A stretch of DNA of 64,000 nucleotides from Oscillospiraceae bacterium (GTDB lineage Bacteria; Bacillota; Clostridia; Oscillospirales; Oscillospiraceae): assembly GCA_902761635.1 (NCBI GenBank), contig CACWLG010000002.1:1-64000 (forward strand). The letters run 5' to 3'. The translations under genes were made by a program, and so were the position numbers. This document shows, in pieces, positions 43,417-52,137 of this stretch. Below the pieces are notes generated by a model, which did not search any database, was not told the origin of the DNA, and saw only the letters and a program-made list of their open reading frames with translations. The stretch's first letter is position 1; each line of letters opens with the position of its first letter.

Positions 43417-44150
43417 TCGTGTTTGAAAAGCCCCATGCCCTGACCGACACCCCCCTGCACTACTGCCCGGGCTGCACCCATGGCATCGTGCACCGGCTTG
43501 TCGCCGAGGCCATTGACGAGCTCGGCATCGAGGGCAGGACCGTCGGCATCGCGCCCGTCGGCTGCTCCGTGCTTGCCTACAACTACTTTAACTGCGACAT
43601 GATCGAGGCTGCCCACGGCCGCGCCCCCGCTGTCGCCACCGGCGTCAAGCGCGCCCTGCCCGACAACATCGTTTTCGCCTACCAGGGCGACGGCGACCTT
43701 GCCTCCATCGGCATGTGCGAGACGGTCTCCACCGCAGCTCGCGGCGAAAACATCACTGTCATCTTTATCAACAACGCTATTTACGGCATGACCGGCGGCC
43801 AGATGGCCCCGACCTCCCTGCTCGGCCAGGTCACCCAGACCTCTCCCTACGGCCGCGACCCCAAGACTCAGGGCTACCCCATCCGCGTTTGCGAGCTGCT
43901 CTCTACGCTGGATGCTCCCGCCTACCTCGAGCGCGTCACCGTCAACAACGTGAAGAATGTCCGCAGCGCCAAGCGCGCCATCAAAAAGGCCTTCCAGAAC
44001 CAGATCGACGGCAAGGGCTTCTCGTTTATCGAAGTCCTCTCCGCCTGCCCCACCAACTGGGGCATGACGCCGCAGAAGGCCCTGCAGTGGATCGACGAGG
44101 CCATGATCCCCCAGTATCCGCTGGGTGTGTTCCGGGATAAGGAGGCGTAA
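43413..44150 (+). CDS. 2-oxoacid:ferredoxin oxidoreductase beta subunit (TPP-binding)
   Basis: A 245-residue subunit that binds thiamine pyrophosphate. [13 protein letters not shown] near residues 18-30 and the TPP/Mg motif [13 protein letters not shown] (about 91-103) followed by [18 protein letters not shown] are standard. It starts within the last four bases of the alpha gene, and the gamma gene starts three bases after its stop. It contributes the active-site cofactor for cleavage or reductive carboxylation. Confidence 0.94.
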   Translation: MIVFEKPHALTDTPLHYCPGCTHGIVHRLVAEAIDELGIEGRTVGIAPVGCSVLAYNYFNCDMIEAAHGRAPAVATGVKRALPDNIVFAYQGDGDLASIGMCETVSTAARGENITVIFINNAIYGMTGGQMAPTSLLGQVTQTSPYGRDPKTQGYPIRVCELLSTLDAPAYLERVTVNNVKNVRSAKRAIKKAFQNQIDGKGFSFIEVLSACPTNWGMTPQKALQWIDEAMIPQYPLGVFRDKEA

Positions 44151-44152
44151 GT

Positions 44153-44692
44153 ATGGCACATCATGAAATCGTGATCGCCGGCTTCGGCGGACAGGGCCTG
44201 CTGTTTATCGGCAAGATCCTGGCCTATGCCGGCCTCGTGGAAAAGCGCCAGCTCAGCTGGCTGCCCTCCTACGGCCCCGAAATGCGCGGCGGCACCGCAA
44301 ACTGCAACGTCATCCTTTCCGATGACCCTGTGGGCTCGCCCATTGTACAGCACCCCAACGTGCTCATTGTCATGAACACCCCCTCCCTCGACAAGTATGA
44401 GAGTGCGGTTGTCCCCGGCGGCAAGATCTTTGTGGACTCCACCCTTATCTCCCGCAAGGTCGAGCGCGACGATGTGGATGTGTACTATATCCCCGCCACC
44501 CAGATGGCCAAGGATCTGGAGCTCGGGAATCTTGCCAACATGATCCTGCTCGGCAGCGTGATCCGCGAGACGAAGTGCATCAGGGAAGAGACCGTGGAAG
44601 AAGCCCTCAGGCACGTGATCCCCGCCCGCAAGGCAAACCTCCTGGAGGTCAACCTCAAGGCCATTCAGGCCGGAAAGGATTACCGCCCGTGA
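44153..44692 (+). CDS. 2-oxoacid:ferredoxin oxidoreductase gamma subunit
   Basis: A 179-residue gamma subunit: [20 protein letters not shown] at the N-terminus and [19 protein letters not shown] are the family signatures (POR gamma domain), and [12 protein letters not shown] is near the end. It completes the delta-alpha-beta-gamma set of a four-subunit oxidoreductase. The stop overlaps the GTG start of the amidase gene. Confidence 0.94.
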   Translation: MAHHEIVIAGFGGQGLLFIGKILAYAGLVEKRQLSWLPSYGPEMRGGTANCNVILSDDPVGSPIVQHPNVLIVMNTPSLDKYESAVVPGGKIFVDSTLISRKVERDDVDVYYIPATQMAKDLELGNLANMILLGSVIRETKCIREETVEEALRHVIPARKANLLEVNLKAIQAGKDYRP

Positions 44693-45474
44693 TCATCGCC
44701 TGCTGCCAGATGGATGTGCGCCTGGGAGACCCCACGTACAACTTTGCCCATGCGGAGGCGCTTGTCCGCAAAGCCGCCGCCGAAGGCGCGGATGTGGTCA
44801 TGCTGCCCGAGACCTGGAACGTCGGCTTTTTCCCGAAAGAGAATCTTGCAGAGCTTGCGGACCCGAACGGGGAGAATGTGCAGCGCCTTTTCGGCACGCT
44901 TGCCAGGGAAGCGCATGTAAACATCGTAGCGGGCAGCGCCGCGACAGTGCGCGGGGAGAAGGTTTTCAACACCGCCTGTGTCTTCGACCGCGAGGGCGCC
45001 TGCGTGGCGGCTTACAACAAGACCCACCTCTTCACCCCCATGGGCGAGCATGATTATTTCACTCCCGGCGATCATCTCTGCTCCTTCACACTGGACGGCA
45101 TCAGGTGCGCGCTCATCATCTGCTACGATCTGCGTTTCCCGGAGCTGACCCGCACCCTCGTCCTGCAGGGGGCCGACCTGCTCTTCGTCCCGGCTGAGTG
45201 GCCCGCTGTGCGCATGCTGCATTGGCAGACGCTCAACCGCGCCCGCGCCATCGAGAACCAGATCTTCCTGGCCTGCTGCAACGGCTGCGGCACGGCGGGG
45301 GAGACGGTGTACGGCGGCCATTCCGCCATCTACGATCCCTGGGGCGAGGTGAAGGCCGAGGCCGGTGCTCAGGAAGAGATCATCCTTGCCGACTGCGACT
45401 TTTCAGTCAAGGAGCAGATCAGAAACAGCATCAACGTCTTCCGGGACAGAAGACCGGAAATGTATCACGTTTAA
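44689..45474 (+). CDS. Nitrilase-superfamily amidase (omega-amidase-like)
   Basis: A 261-residue carbon-nitrogen hydrolase with the Glu-Lys-Cys triad: Glu41 (LPETWN), Lys111 (NKTHLF) and Cys145 (ICYDLRFPE). The closest kind known to me is the Nit2/omega-amidase group, which hydrolyses alpha-ketoglutaramate or alpha-ketosuccinamate, the products of glutamine or asparagine transaminases. That would fit its place between the oxidoreductase and the aminotransferase. GTG 44689 has GGAAAGGA and overlaps the gamma stop (GTGA), so it is coupled to the complex. Other amide substrates remain possible. Confidence 0.86.
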   Translation: MIIACCQMDVRLGDPTYNFAHAEALVRKAAAEGADVVMLPETWNVGFFPKENLAELADPNGENVQRLFGTLAREAHVNIVAGSAATVRGEKVFNTACVFDREGACVAAYNKTHLFTPMGEHDYFTPGDHLCSFTLDGIRCALIICYDLRFPELTRTLVLQGADLLFVPAEWPAVRMLHWQTLNRARAIENQIFLACCNGCGTAGETVYGGHSAIYDPWGEVKAEAGAQEEIILADCDFSVKEQIRNSINVFRDRRPEMYHV

Positions 45475-45476
45475 TC

Positions 45477-45631
45477 CCCTTGTCTCCCCCGGCCGCCTGC
45501 TGCGCTTGGGGAGGGAGACCGCTGATCCCCTTGCCTCCCCCGGCTGCCTGCGGCGTTTGGGGGAGGATGCTGACACGCGGGAAGCGCGCGACATTCCAAG
45601 CTTTGCTGACCGCTTCAGCGGTGGAAGGGGT
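45477..45631 (+). repeat. Operon-internal repeat, copy 2, with tandem hairpins
   Basis: Two similar hairpin units of about 40 bases (45477-45516 and 45527-45567, each CTCCCCCGG...TTGGGGAGG) followed by 45561-45631, which matches the element at 41302-41371. It fills the gap between the amidase and aminotransferase genes inside the Ile T-box operon. Confidence 0.75.
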
Positions 45632-45666
45632 TCTGCCTACAAAACTATATTCAAAGGAGAACCATC

Positions 45667-46752
45667 ATGGACTACAATTTCCCCGTAACCCGCACCACCC
45701 ATCCCAAGCCCCGGCCTGAGGATGAGAGCAAGCTCGGCTTTGCCAAGTACTTCACCGACCACATGTTCGTCATGGATTGGGACGAGGGCCAGGGCTGGCA
45801 TGACGGACGCATCGTTCCCCACGCCCCTATCGAGATCGAGCCCGCTTCCTGCGTACTGCACTATGCACAGATGATGTTTGAGGGCATGAAGGCATACAAG
45901 ACCGCCGACGGTCACGTCCAGCTCTTCCGCCCCGACATGAACATCGCCCGCATGGTCCGAACCAACGAGCGTATGTGCATCCCCGAGCTGCCCGGTGATC
46001 TGTTCCTGGCCGCCGTCAAGGCTGTCATCTGGGAAGACCGCGACTGGATCCCCAGCTCCCCCGGCACGGCACTGTATATCCGCCCCTTCATCTTCGGCGA
46101 TGAGGTCTCCTTCTCCGTTCTGCCCGCCAAGCACTATCGCTTCATGATCATCCTGACCCCGACCGGCTCCTACTACGCGGCCAATGACGGCGGTCTCTCC
46201 ACCACCCGCATCTTCGTGCAGGATACCTATATCCGCGCTGCCCGCGGCGGCACAGGCTATGCCAAGGTCGGCGGCAACTACGGCGGCGGCATGCGCGCCT
46301 CCCTGGACGCCATGAAGTACAACTGCAAGGACGTGCTGTGGCTGGACGCGGCCGAGAACAAGTACGTGGAAGAGATCGGCACCTCCAATGCCTTCTTCCG
46401 CATCAATGACGAGGTCATCACTGCCCCCCTGGATTCCGGCACGATCCTGCCTGGCATCACTCGCAACTCCGTCATTCAGCTCCTGAAGAAGTGGGGCGTC
46501 AAGATCTCCGAGCGCAAGCTCTCCATCGACGAGATCATCGCCGCCTCCAAGAACGGCACCCTGCAGGAGATCTTTGCCTCCGGCACCGCCGCCGTCATCT
46601 CCCCGATCGGCTGCCTGAACTACAAGGGCACCGACTACAAGGTGGCGGACGAGAAGGTCGGCCCCGTGGCCCAGAAGCTCTACGACACGATCTACGGCAT
46701 GCAGACCGGCAAGGTCGAGGACGACATGGGCTGGACCTACAAGCTGTTCTGA
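45667..46752 (+). CDS. ilvE: Branched-chain amino acid aminotransferase
   Basis: A 361-residue PLP enzyme of fold type IV that interconverts Leu, Ile and Val with their 2-oxoacids using glutamate. The catalytic lysine is Lys200 in YAKVGGNYGGG; VLHYAQMMFEGMKAYK, YIRPFIFG and TSNAFFRIND are family marks of the eukaryote-like BCAT2/IlvE type with full length. It ends the operon (a terminator follows), with the repeat at 45477-45631 and an AAAGGAGA site upstream. In context it would aminate the 2-oxoacid formed by the oxidoreductase. Confidence 0.95.
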   Translation: MDYNFPVTRTTHPKPRPEDESKLGFAKYFTDHMFVMDWDEGQGWHDGRIVPHAPIEIEPASCVLHYAQMMFEGMKAYKTADGHVQLFRPDMNIARMVRTNERMCIPELPGDLFLAAVKAVIWEDRDWIPSSPGTALYIRPFIFGDEVSFSVLPAKHYRFMIILTPTGSYYAANDGGLSTTRIFVQDTYIRAARGGTGYAKVGGNYGGGMRASLDAMKYNCKDVLWLDAAENKYVEEIGTSNAFFRINDEVITAPLDSGTILPGITRNSVIQLLKKWGVKISERKLSIDEIIAASKNGTLQEIFASGTAAVISPIGCLNYKGTDYKVADEKVGPVAQKLYDTIYGMQTGKVEDDMGWTYKLF

Positions 46753-46771
46753 TCGATAACCCATAAAAAAT

Positions 46772-46806
46772 TGCTTCCCGTTCACATCGAACAGGAAGCA
46801 TTTTTT
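46772..46806. terminator. Bidirectional terminator of the Ile T-box operon and ogt
   Basis: A 12-bp stem with one bulge (TGCTTCC near 46772-46778 with GGAAGCA at 46794-46800), flanked by AAAAAA and TTTTTT. The last codons of the converging ogt gene lie within it. Confidence 0.88.
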
Positions 46807-47294
46807 ATACCCTCAAGCGAGAGCAGGAAGCGCTTTTTGTCAACGCCGCCGGCATAGCCGGTGAGGCTGCCGTTTGACCCGACGACCCGGTGGCAGGGGA
46901 TGATGAGGGAGATAGGGTTTCGCCCCACCGCGCCGCCGACCGCACGCGCGGACATTCTGTCAAGGCCGCGCTTCCCGGCAAGCCGCGCGGCGATTTCGCC
47001 GTAGGTCACGACCTGCCCGAAGGGGATCGTCAGCAGGATCTCCCAGACGGCCTCCTGAAAGGGCGTTGCCGAGATGGAGAGCTTCGGCGTAAAGCCGGGG
47101 TCTTTTCCGGAGAAATAGAGATCGAGCCATTTCACAGCCTCTTCCAAAATCGGGAGAGGCTTTTCCTCCTGCGCTCCGTGCAGCGCCGCGTTGAAGTGCT
47201 TCTGTCCGTCAAACCACAGCCCGGTCAGCGCCTCGCCGTCGCTTGCAAGGGTGATGCCGCCGAGCGGGGAATCGTAATGCCAGGTATAGTCCAT
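46782..47294 (-). CDS. ogt: Methylated-DNA-protein cysteine methyltransferase
   Basis: A 170-residue suicide repair protein that removes O6-alkyl groups from guanine in DNA. The active site IPCHRVV has acceptor Cys134; [14 protein letters not shown] forms the DNA-binding helix region with the arginine-finger segment [10 protein letters not shown]. The N-terminal domain is of the short Ogt type with no Ada domain. Its stop lies inside the terminator hairpin shared with ilvE, so the last few residues are encoded by the stem. The PII-like gene sits immediately upstream (3 bases), so they may be co-transcribed. Confidence 0.95.
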   Translation of the reverse strand: MDYTWHYDSPLGGITLASDGEALTGLWFDGQKHFNAALHGAQEEKPLPILEEAVKWLDLYFSGKDPGFTPKLSISATPFQEAVWEILLTIPFGQVVTYGEIAARLAGKRGLDRMSARAVGGAVGRNPISLIIPCHRVVGSNGSLTGYAGGVDKKRFLLSLEGIKNASCSM

Positions 47295-47297
47295 GGC

Positions 47298-47978
47298 TTA
47301 TTCTATCACCTCGTCAAACTCTCTTGCGCGCAGCCCCATGACGCTTGAAATCGGCAGGGAAAAGCAGATCCCGTGCGCCTCGGTCGCAGGCCCGGCCTTT
47401 GCGGCGATGGCCTTCATGACGGCGGCTTTTTCACTCTTGTGAGCGACAATATAGAGCATGTCCTTTTCAGCGGCAAAGCGGACGCTGAAAAACTTTTCGC
47501 CCCGCGCACTGCCGGTGCCCTTGGCGTGCAGCACGGTGCCTCCGCCGGCCCCGGCTTCTCTGCCTGCGTCCATGGCAAGATCCGCAAAGCCGGCGTCGAG
47601 CACGACTACAATCAGCTCATATTCAAAATCCATTGTCGGCGTCCCTCCTGTGATTGCGCTGTCAGTCAGATAAGCCAGCGTTTGTTGTCCGGCTACAGCC
47701 TTGATGGGAATGGCGGCCAGAATACCGTTGCCGGGGATGTCCATATACAGCATCTTTCGCGCAAGCTTAAAGATCATCTGCTGCTGGGATGCGTTGGCGA
47801 CAGCGGCAACAATGCGTTTCTCGGTCTGGGCCAGCCCGTAGCGGGCCAGAATATCATGCCCGGCGGTCCCATGGGCAGGCTGGCTGTAGCCCACAACGGT
47901 TCCGGCTGTTCGGAAGACCCCTTCGAGCTTTTTCTCCTTTTCACGGTCAACCACCGCGATCAATTGATACAGTTCCAT
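47298..47978 (-). CDS. Tandem PII-like regulatory protein
   Basis: A 226-residue protein made of two PII-like (GlnB-fold) halves: residues 2-108 (YQLIAVVDREKEKKLEGVFR...VANASQQQMIFKLA) and 117-215 (YELIVVVLDAGFADLAMDAGREAGAGGGTVLHAKG). The second half has the GTVLHAKGTG stretch where PII proteins have the T-loop base. PII proteins sense ATP/ADP and 2-oxoglutarate or related ligands and act on transporters. It starts three bases before the end of the DUF1538 membrane gene region, so the pair forms a likely sensor-transporter unit. The ligand is unknown. Confidence 0.82.
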   Translation of the reverse strand: MELYQLIAVVDREKEKKLEGVFRTAGTVVGYSQPAHGTAGHDILARYGLAQTEKRIVAAVANASQQQMIFKLARKMLYMDIPGNGILAAIPIKAVAGQQTLAYLTDSAITGGTPTMDFEYELIVVVLDAGFADLAMDAGREAGAGGGTVLHAKGTGSARGEKFFSVRFAAEKDMLYIVAHKSEKAAVMKAIAAKAGPATEAHGICFSLPISSVMGLRAREFDEVIE

Positions 47979-47980
47979 AC

Positions 47981-49498
47981 TCAGGCAATCTCCCAGAGTT
48001 CAATGATCTCATCCCCGCCGCCGAAGACAACGGGCGCTTTCCTGCGGGACTTGATTACAAAGACCGCGCCCATACCCTGCACGGTGATCAGCGGCATCAT
48101 CGCCACCATGGACACAAGACCAAAGGCGTCGGCCATCACATTGCCGCCCAGCGTCCGGGAGGCGCCCATGGCAAAGAGCAGCATGAAGGTCGCCGTCAGC
48201 GGGCCGGAGGCCACGCCGCCGGAGTCAAAGGCGATGCCTGTAAAGGTGGGCGGGACAAAGAAGCTCAGGGCAAGCGCAGCGGCATAACCCGGAATCAGAT
48301 AATACAGGATCGGGATTCCTGTGAGCACGCGCACGAGAGCCAGCGCGTTGCCCATTGCCACCGCGAGGGAGAGACTCAATTCCATGGCCTTTTCGCTCAC
48401 GGCCCCGGCTGTCAGCTCCTCGACCTGCTTGGTCAGCACATGTACCGCAGGCTCCGCCTGAATGATATACCAGCCCATGAGCATGGAAAGCGGAATCATC
48501 ATCCAGCGCCAGCGGCTGATAGCGATCATGCCGCCCAGCGTCTCACCCAGGGGAGAGAAACCCACGTTCACGCCCGTGAGAAACAGAACCAGGCCCGCAT
48601 AGGTATAGACGATGCCGACAATGATCTGCGAAAAGGGCTTGCGGCGCAGCCGAAGCGAAACCACCTGAAACAGGAGGAAGAACGCAAAAATGGGCAGCAG
48701 CGCCAGGGCCATTTCCCGGAGATAGGTGGGGAAGGCGGCAATATAGCCGTCACCGACGGCTGTCGTTGTAAGAAAGTTGGGGAGAGGCTTGAGCGCTGCT
48801 TCGCCGTTTTCGGGCTTGAAAATGAGGCTCAGCAGCATGACGGCAATGACCGGTCCCACCGAGCAGAGGGCTACCAGACCGAAGCTGTCCTCCTTGGCCC
48901 GCCCGTCGCTGCGGATGGAGGAGACGCCGACGCCGAGCGCCATGATAAAGGGCACCGTCATCGGCCCGGTAGTGACGCCGCCCGCGTCAAAGGACAGGGG
49001 CAGCATATCCGGCTTCAGGAAAAAAGCCAGCAGGAACACAATACCGTAGAGAACGAGCAGCATGGTGCGCAGGGAGATCGCAAACAGGATGCGCAGCATG
49101 GCAAGCGCGAGAAAGAGCCCCACGCCCGTCCCCACAGTCAGCAGCAGCACAGGGTTCGAGATGCCCGGCACGTTGGAGGCCAGTACCTGCAGATCCGGCT
49201 CTGCCAGGGTGATGGCGGTGCCGAGCAGGAAGCTTGTCAGAAAAATCAGCCAGAGCTTTCGCGACGCAGTCATGGCTGAGCCGATATGCCCGCCGATTTT
49301 CGACATGGACAGGTCCGCCCCCACGGAAAACAGCCCCATGCCGATGATCATATGTACCGCGCCCAGCAGAAAGGCCAGCATCAGGCCGGACGGAATGGGC
49401 ACGAACAGGAAGCACACCACGGCAACGATGACCGTGATGGGCAAAATGGAATTGATGGACTCCTGTATTTTTTCAATCAGGAGGTTATGATGGATCAT
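47981..49498 (-). CDS. DUF1538 membrane protein with internal duplication
   Basis: A 505-residue protein of about 12-14 helices. The two halves repeat: AEPDLQVLASNV (99-110) parallels AEPAVHVLTKQV (348-359), FDAGGVTTGPMT (170-181) parallels FDSGGVASGPLT (424-435), and FSVGADLSMSKIGGHIG (57-73) parallels VGFSPLGETLGGMI (312-325). This is the DUF1538 family, polytopic proteins commonly next to PII-like proteins. An inverted- or direct-repeat transporter is likely. ATG 49498 has GGGAGGA five bases upstream and is preferred over a GTG at 49519. Substrate unknown. Confidence 0.85.
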   Translation of the reverse strand: MIHHNLLIEKIQESINSILPITVIVAVVCFLFVPIPSGLMLAFLLGAVHMIIGMGLFSVGADLSMSKIGGHIGSAMTASRKLWLIFLTSFLLGTAITLAEPDLQVLASNVPGISNPVLLLTVGTGVGLFLALAMLRILFAISLRTMLLVLYGIVFLLAFFLKPDMLPLSFDAGGVTTGPMTVPFIMALGVGVSSIRSDGRAKEDSFGLVALCSVGPVIAVMLLSLIFKPENGEAALKPLPNFLTTTAVGDGYIAAFPTYLREMALALLPIFAFFLLFQVVSLRLRRKPFSQIIVGIVYTYAGLVLFLTGVNVGFSPLGETLGGMIAISRWRWMMIPLSMLMGWYIIQAEPAVHVLTKQVEELTAGAVSEKAMELSLSLAVAMGNALALVRVLTGIPILYYLIPGYAAALALSFFVPPTFTGIAFDSGGVASGPLTATFMLLFAMGASRTLGGNVMADAFGLVSMVAMMPLITVQGMGAVFVIKSRRKAPVVFGGGDEIIELWEIA

Positions 49499-49511
49499 AA
49501 AATCCTCCCGC

Positions 49512-49940
49512 TTATTCACCGTCCTTTTTGATCTCCACGGTCATGCCGTCGGCCTCGGTTGCGCTGACCACGTCGTCAAAATCGCCGATCTCCACGTCGA
49601 TGTCGTTCTGATCGGTAAGGCCGGAGCTTTCCTTGAGCGCTTCGATCCTGGCCCGCCGCTCACGGATGCCGTCGCTGATACGGCCTGCCTGCTCAAAGAG
49701 CGGAACAAAGACGCCCTCGGGCGCCGCCGTGTGCTGCTCGTAGTAGAGCTGCCCGATCTCGGCGTAGATGCGCTTGAGCTCCTCCTGCTCCCGGCTCAGC
49801 TCCACCGTGAGCTTCGTAAGCTTTCCAAAGGCCCTGGCGCGGTTTGCGCCCTGGGCATACACGTCCATCACGCCGCTGGACTCCGCCGCGTCCTTGACCT
49901 TGTCGGCGAGCTTTCCCAACAGCTCCTTATAATCCGCCAT
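49512..49940 (-). CDS. Small coiled-coil protein of unknown function
   Basis: A 142-residue soluble protein rich in helix: residues 1-100 contain heptad-like Leu/Ile spacing (MADYKELLGKLADKVKDAAE, VELSREQEELKRIYAEIGQLYYE), and the tail (115-142) is acidic and probably disordered. I know related proteins in Firmicutes beside lgt or wall genes, but none with an assigned function. ATG 49940 has a GAGGAGGAATC upstream site and lies within the last codons of lgt, so the genes overlap by 14 bases and are translationally coupled. Confidence 0.65.
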   Translation of the reverse strand: MADYKELLGKLADKVKDAAESSGVMDVYAQGANRARAFGKLTKLTVELSREQEELKRIYAEIGQLYYEQHTAAPEGVFVPLFEQAGRISDGIRERRARIEALKESSGLTDQNDIDVEIGDFDDVVSATEADGMTVEIKKDGE

Positions 49941-50838
49941 GTGATGATTCCTCCTCTTTCTTTTCAATGATCATGCCCGCTTCCTTCGCGGCCACACGGT
50001 TGACGTACAGATGGTCCGGGGAAAAGGGCTGGCTGCGCATATACAGCAGCAGTGCCCCCGAGGCGAACACCAGCACCAGACTCAGCGCCTGAGAGACGCG
50101 GATGCCGGTATTGCCGAGATAGAGACTGTCGGTCCGCAGCCCTTCGATAAAGAAGCGCCCAAGGCCGTACAGCAGGAAATAGAGCGTGACGCAGTGCCCG
50201 TCAAAACGGCGCCTGCCCGTCTTCTCAAACCACAGCAGAAACAGCAGCACACCAAGATTCCAGAGACTTTCATATAAAAAAGTGGGATGTACGTAGATCG
50301 TGGTGCCGTCCGGGGCGGTCAGCCCCATGCGGCAGAAGACCGTAGTCTCGGCGCCGAAGGCCTCGCGGTTCATGAAGTTGCCCCAGCGCCCGATGATCTG
50401 CCCGATCAGCAGCCCGTAGCACAGGTTATCCAGCATGGCCCCGACGGGGATCTTCTTTTTGCGGCAGACCAGGATCACCGTGATCACGCCGGCGATAACG
50501 CCGCCGTAGATGGCAAGGCCGCCGTTGTGGATGGCAAAAAGCTCCTCCGGGTGCTGCAGATAGTAGTCCAGGCGAAAGAGCACATAGTAAAGCCGCGCCC
50601 CGAGGATGGAGCAGGGGATGAGCCAGATGGCCACATCATACATGTCGTCCTCTTTCAGACCGAAGCGCTTTGCGCGCCTTGCGCAGAAGAGAATGGCCAG
50701 CAGAAAGCCCAGACCGATCAGCACCCCGTAGAAATAGATAGGCCGCCCGAAGAGCAGAAAATAGGAGGGCGGGTTGAGCGTCAGCCCCCCCAGCATCGGA
50801 AAGGAGATCACAGAATCACGCTGTATGGTTTCAAGCAT
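49927..50838 (-). CDS. lgt: Prolipoprotein diacylglyceryl transferase
   Basis: A 303-residue integral membrane enzyme that moves a diacylglyceryl group from phosphatidylglycerol to the lipobox Cys of prolipoproteins. The Lgt signature GRWGNFMNREAFG is present, with the HNGGLAIYGGVI block and the C-terminal RFFIEGLRTDSLY. About seven membrane helices. It sits immediately downstream of the M16 peptidase gene (three bases) and overlaps the coiled-coil gene. The lipoproteins coded in this window (22928 and 28097) would be its substrates. Confidence 0.96.
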   Translation of the reverse strand: MLETIQRDSVISFPMLGGLTLNPPSYFLLFGRPIYFYGVLIGLGFLLAILFCARRAKRFGLKEDDMYDVAIWLIPCSILGARLYYVLFRLDYYLQHPEELFAIHNGGLAIYGGVIAGVITVILVCRKKKIPVGAMLDNLCYGLLIGQIIGRWGNFMNREAFGAETTVFCRMGLTAPDGTTIYVHPTFLYESLWNLGVLLFLLWFEKTGRRRFDGHCVTLYFLLYGLGRFFIEGLRTDSLYLGNTGIRVSQALSLVLVFASGALLLYMRSQPFSPDHLYVNRVAAKEAGMIIEKKEEESSHGGL

Positions 50839-50841
50839 CGT

Positions 50842-52137
50842 TTATCCCGCCGCCTCTCTTGTCTTCGGCGCGATAACCGAGAGAGCCAGACGTTCGGGCG
50901 CAAGCTCCTCCTGTACGAAGCGGCGGCAGTCCTCCGCCGTGATGGCTTCGAGCAGGTCGAAGCTGTCAAAGCTGCAGTAGCCGTCAAAGTGATCCATGGC
51001 GAGGGAGACGCACACGTTGTCAAAATCCTCCAGCGCCCTGAGGCGCGCCCCCAGGGAGGCCCGCTTGGAGCGCTGAAACGTGGCCTCGTCAAAGCCCTCG
51101 GCTGCGATGCGCGAAACCTCAGCGTTGAACGCCTGGAGCACCGTCTCCGGTGTCCGGCTCTCCCCGCCGAGAATGAAGGTGATCGTCCCGGCGCTGGCAT
51201 CCACCTCGTAGTCGAAATCCATGTTCAGCGTCCCGTCCGCATAGAGGCGCGTGAAGAAGGGGGAGGAGGTGCCGCAGAGCATGCGCAGGGCCAGGGACGC
51301 GATCAGGCGCTCCCGATGCGCCTCCGGTCCTCCGTGATCGGGAGTGAGCTTGGCCCCAATGAGAAACTGGGGGGCAGAGACCTCCATCTCTGCTTTGGAA
51401 AAACGCTCCGCCGGGTACAGGCTCTCCTTCTCACCGAAGTCCGCCTTGGGCACCGGGGCCTTATCCTTCGGCAGGACCTCTTCCGCAATACGACAGACTG
51501 TCTCGGGGTCCACGTCACCCTCCACGCACAGGATCATGTTGGACGGGGCGTAGAAGACCCTGTGGCAGTCGTAAAGCGTCTCAGCGGTGATTTGGGCGAT
51601 GCTCTCCACCGTGCCGGCCACCCGGTCGCGGATGGGGTGATGGGCATAGAGCATCTGCAGCAGATTATAATAGATCGCCATGCCGGGGTTATCCTCCCCC
51701 ATGCGGATCTCCTGGGAGATGATGCCCTGCTCCTTCTGCACGGTCTCCTCCGTAAAGTAGGGGGTGGAAACAAAGTGCAGCAGCATGCGCAGATTTTCCT
51801 CAAAGCCCTCGGTGCACTGAAAGTAGTAGCAGGTGATGCCGGAGGAAGTGAAGGCATTGGGATCGGCCCCGTTTGCCGAGAGAATGTTCAGGGCATTGTC
51901 GCCGTTTGGCAGGTCGAACATCTTGTGCTCCAGATAATGGGCCACGCCTGCCGGCGTGTCAAGCTGCTTTCCGTCCACCGTGAAGCGGCGGCAGGCCCCG
52001 CCGTAATTGGTGGCGAAGGCGGCATAGAAGGTGGAAAAATCCTTCTTCGGCACCACGCGCACCTCAAGCCCGTTATCCAGGACCGCGCTGTAAAGCGTCT
52101 CCCCGATGCCGGGGTAATCATGCCGTTCAATGTTCAT
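50842..52137 (-). CDS. M16-family zinc peptidase, catalytic partner
   Basis: A 431-residue M16B peptidase (YmfH-like). The inverted zinc motif HYLEH, with His67, Glu70 and His71, is intact in AGVAHYLEHKMF, and the downstream Glu needed for zinc is expected in the same domain. ATG 52137 was chosen since GGAGGCGGAAG lies directly upstream; it sits in the last codons of the partner gene, an 11-base overlap. Together the two form a heterodimeric clamshell peptidase, degrading short peptides or processing secreted precursors. Next is lgt. Confidence 0.9.
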   Translation of the reverse strand: MNIERHDYPGIGETLYSAVLDNGLEVRVVPKKDFSTFYAAFATNYGGACRRFTVDGKQLDTPAGVAHYLEHKMFDLPNGDNALNILSANGADPNAFTSSGITCYYFQCTEGFEENLRMLLHFVSTPYFTEETVQKEQGIISQEIRMGEDNPGMAIYYNLLQMLYAHHPIRDRVAGTVESIAQITAETLYDCHRVFYAPSNMILCVEGDVDPETVCRIAEEVLPKDKAPVPKADFGEKESLYPAERFSKAEMEVSAPQFLIGAKLTPDHGGPEAHRERLIASLALRMLCGTSSPFFTRLYADGTLNMDFDYEVDASAGTITFILGGESRTPETVLQAFNAEVSRIAAEGFDEATFQRSKRASLGARLRALEDFDNVCVSLAMDHFDGYCSFDSFDLLEAITAEDCRRFVQEELAPERLALSVIAPKTREAAG

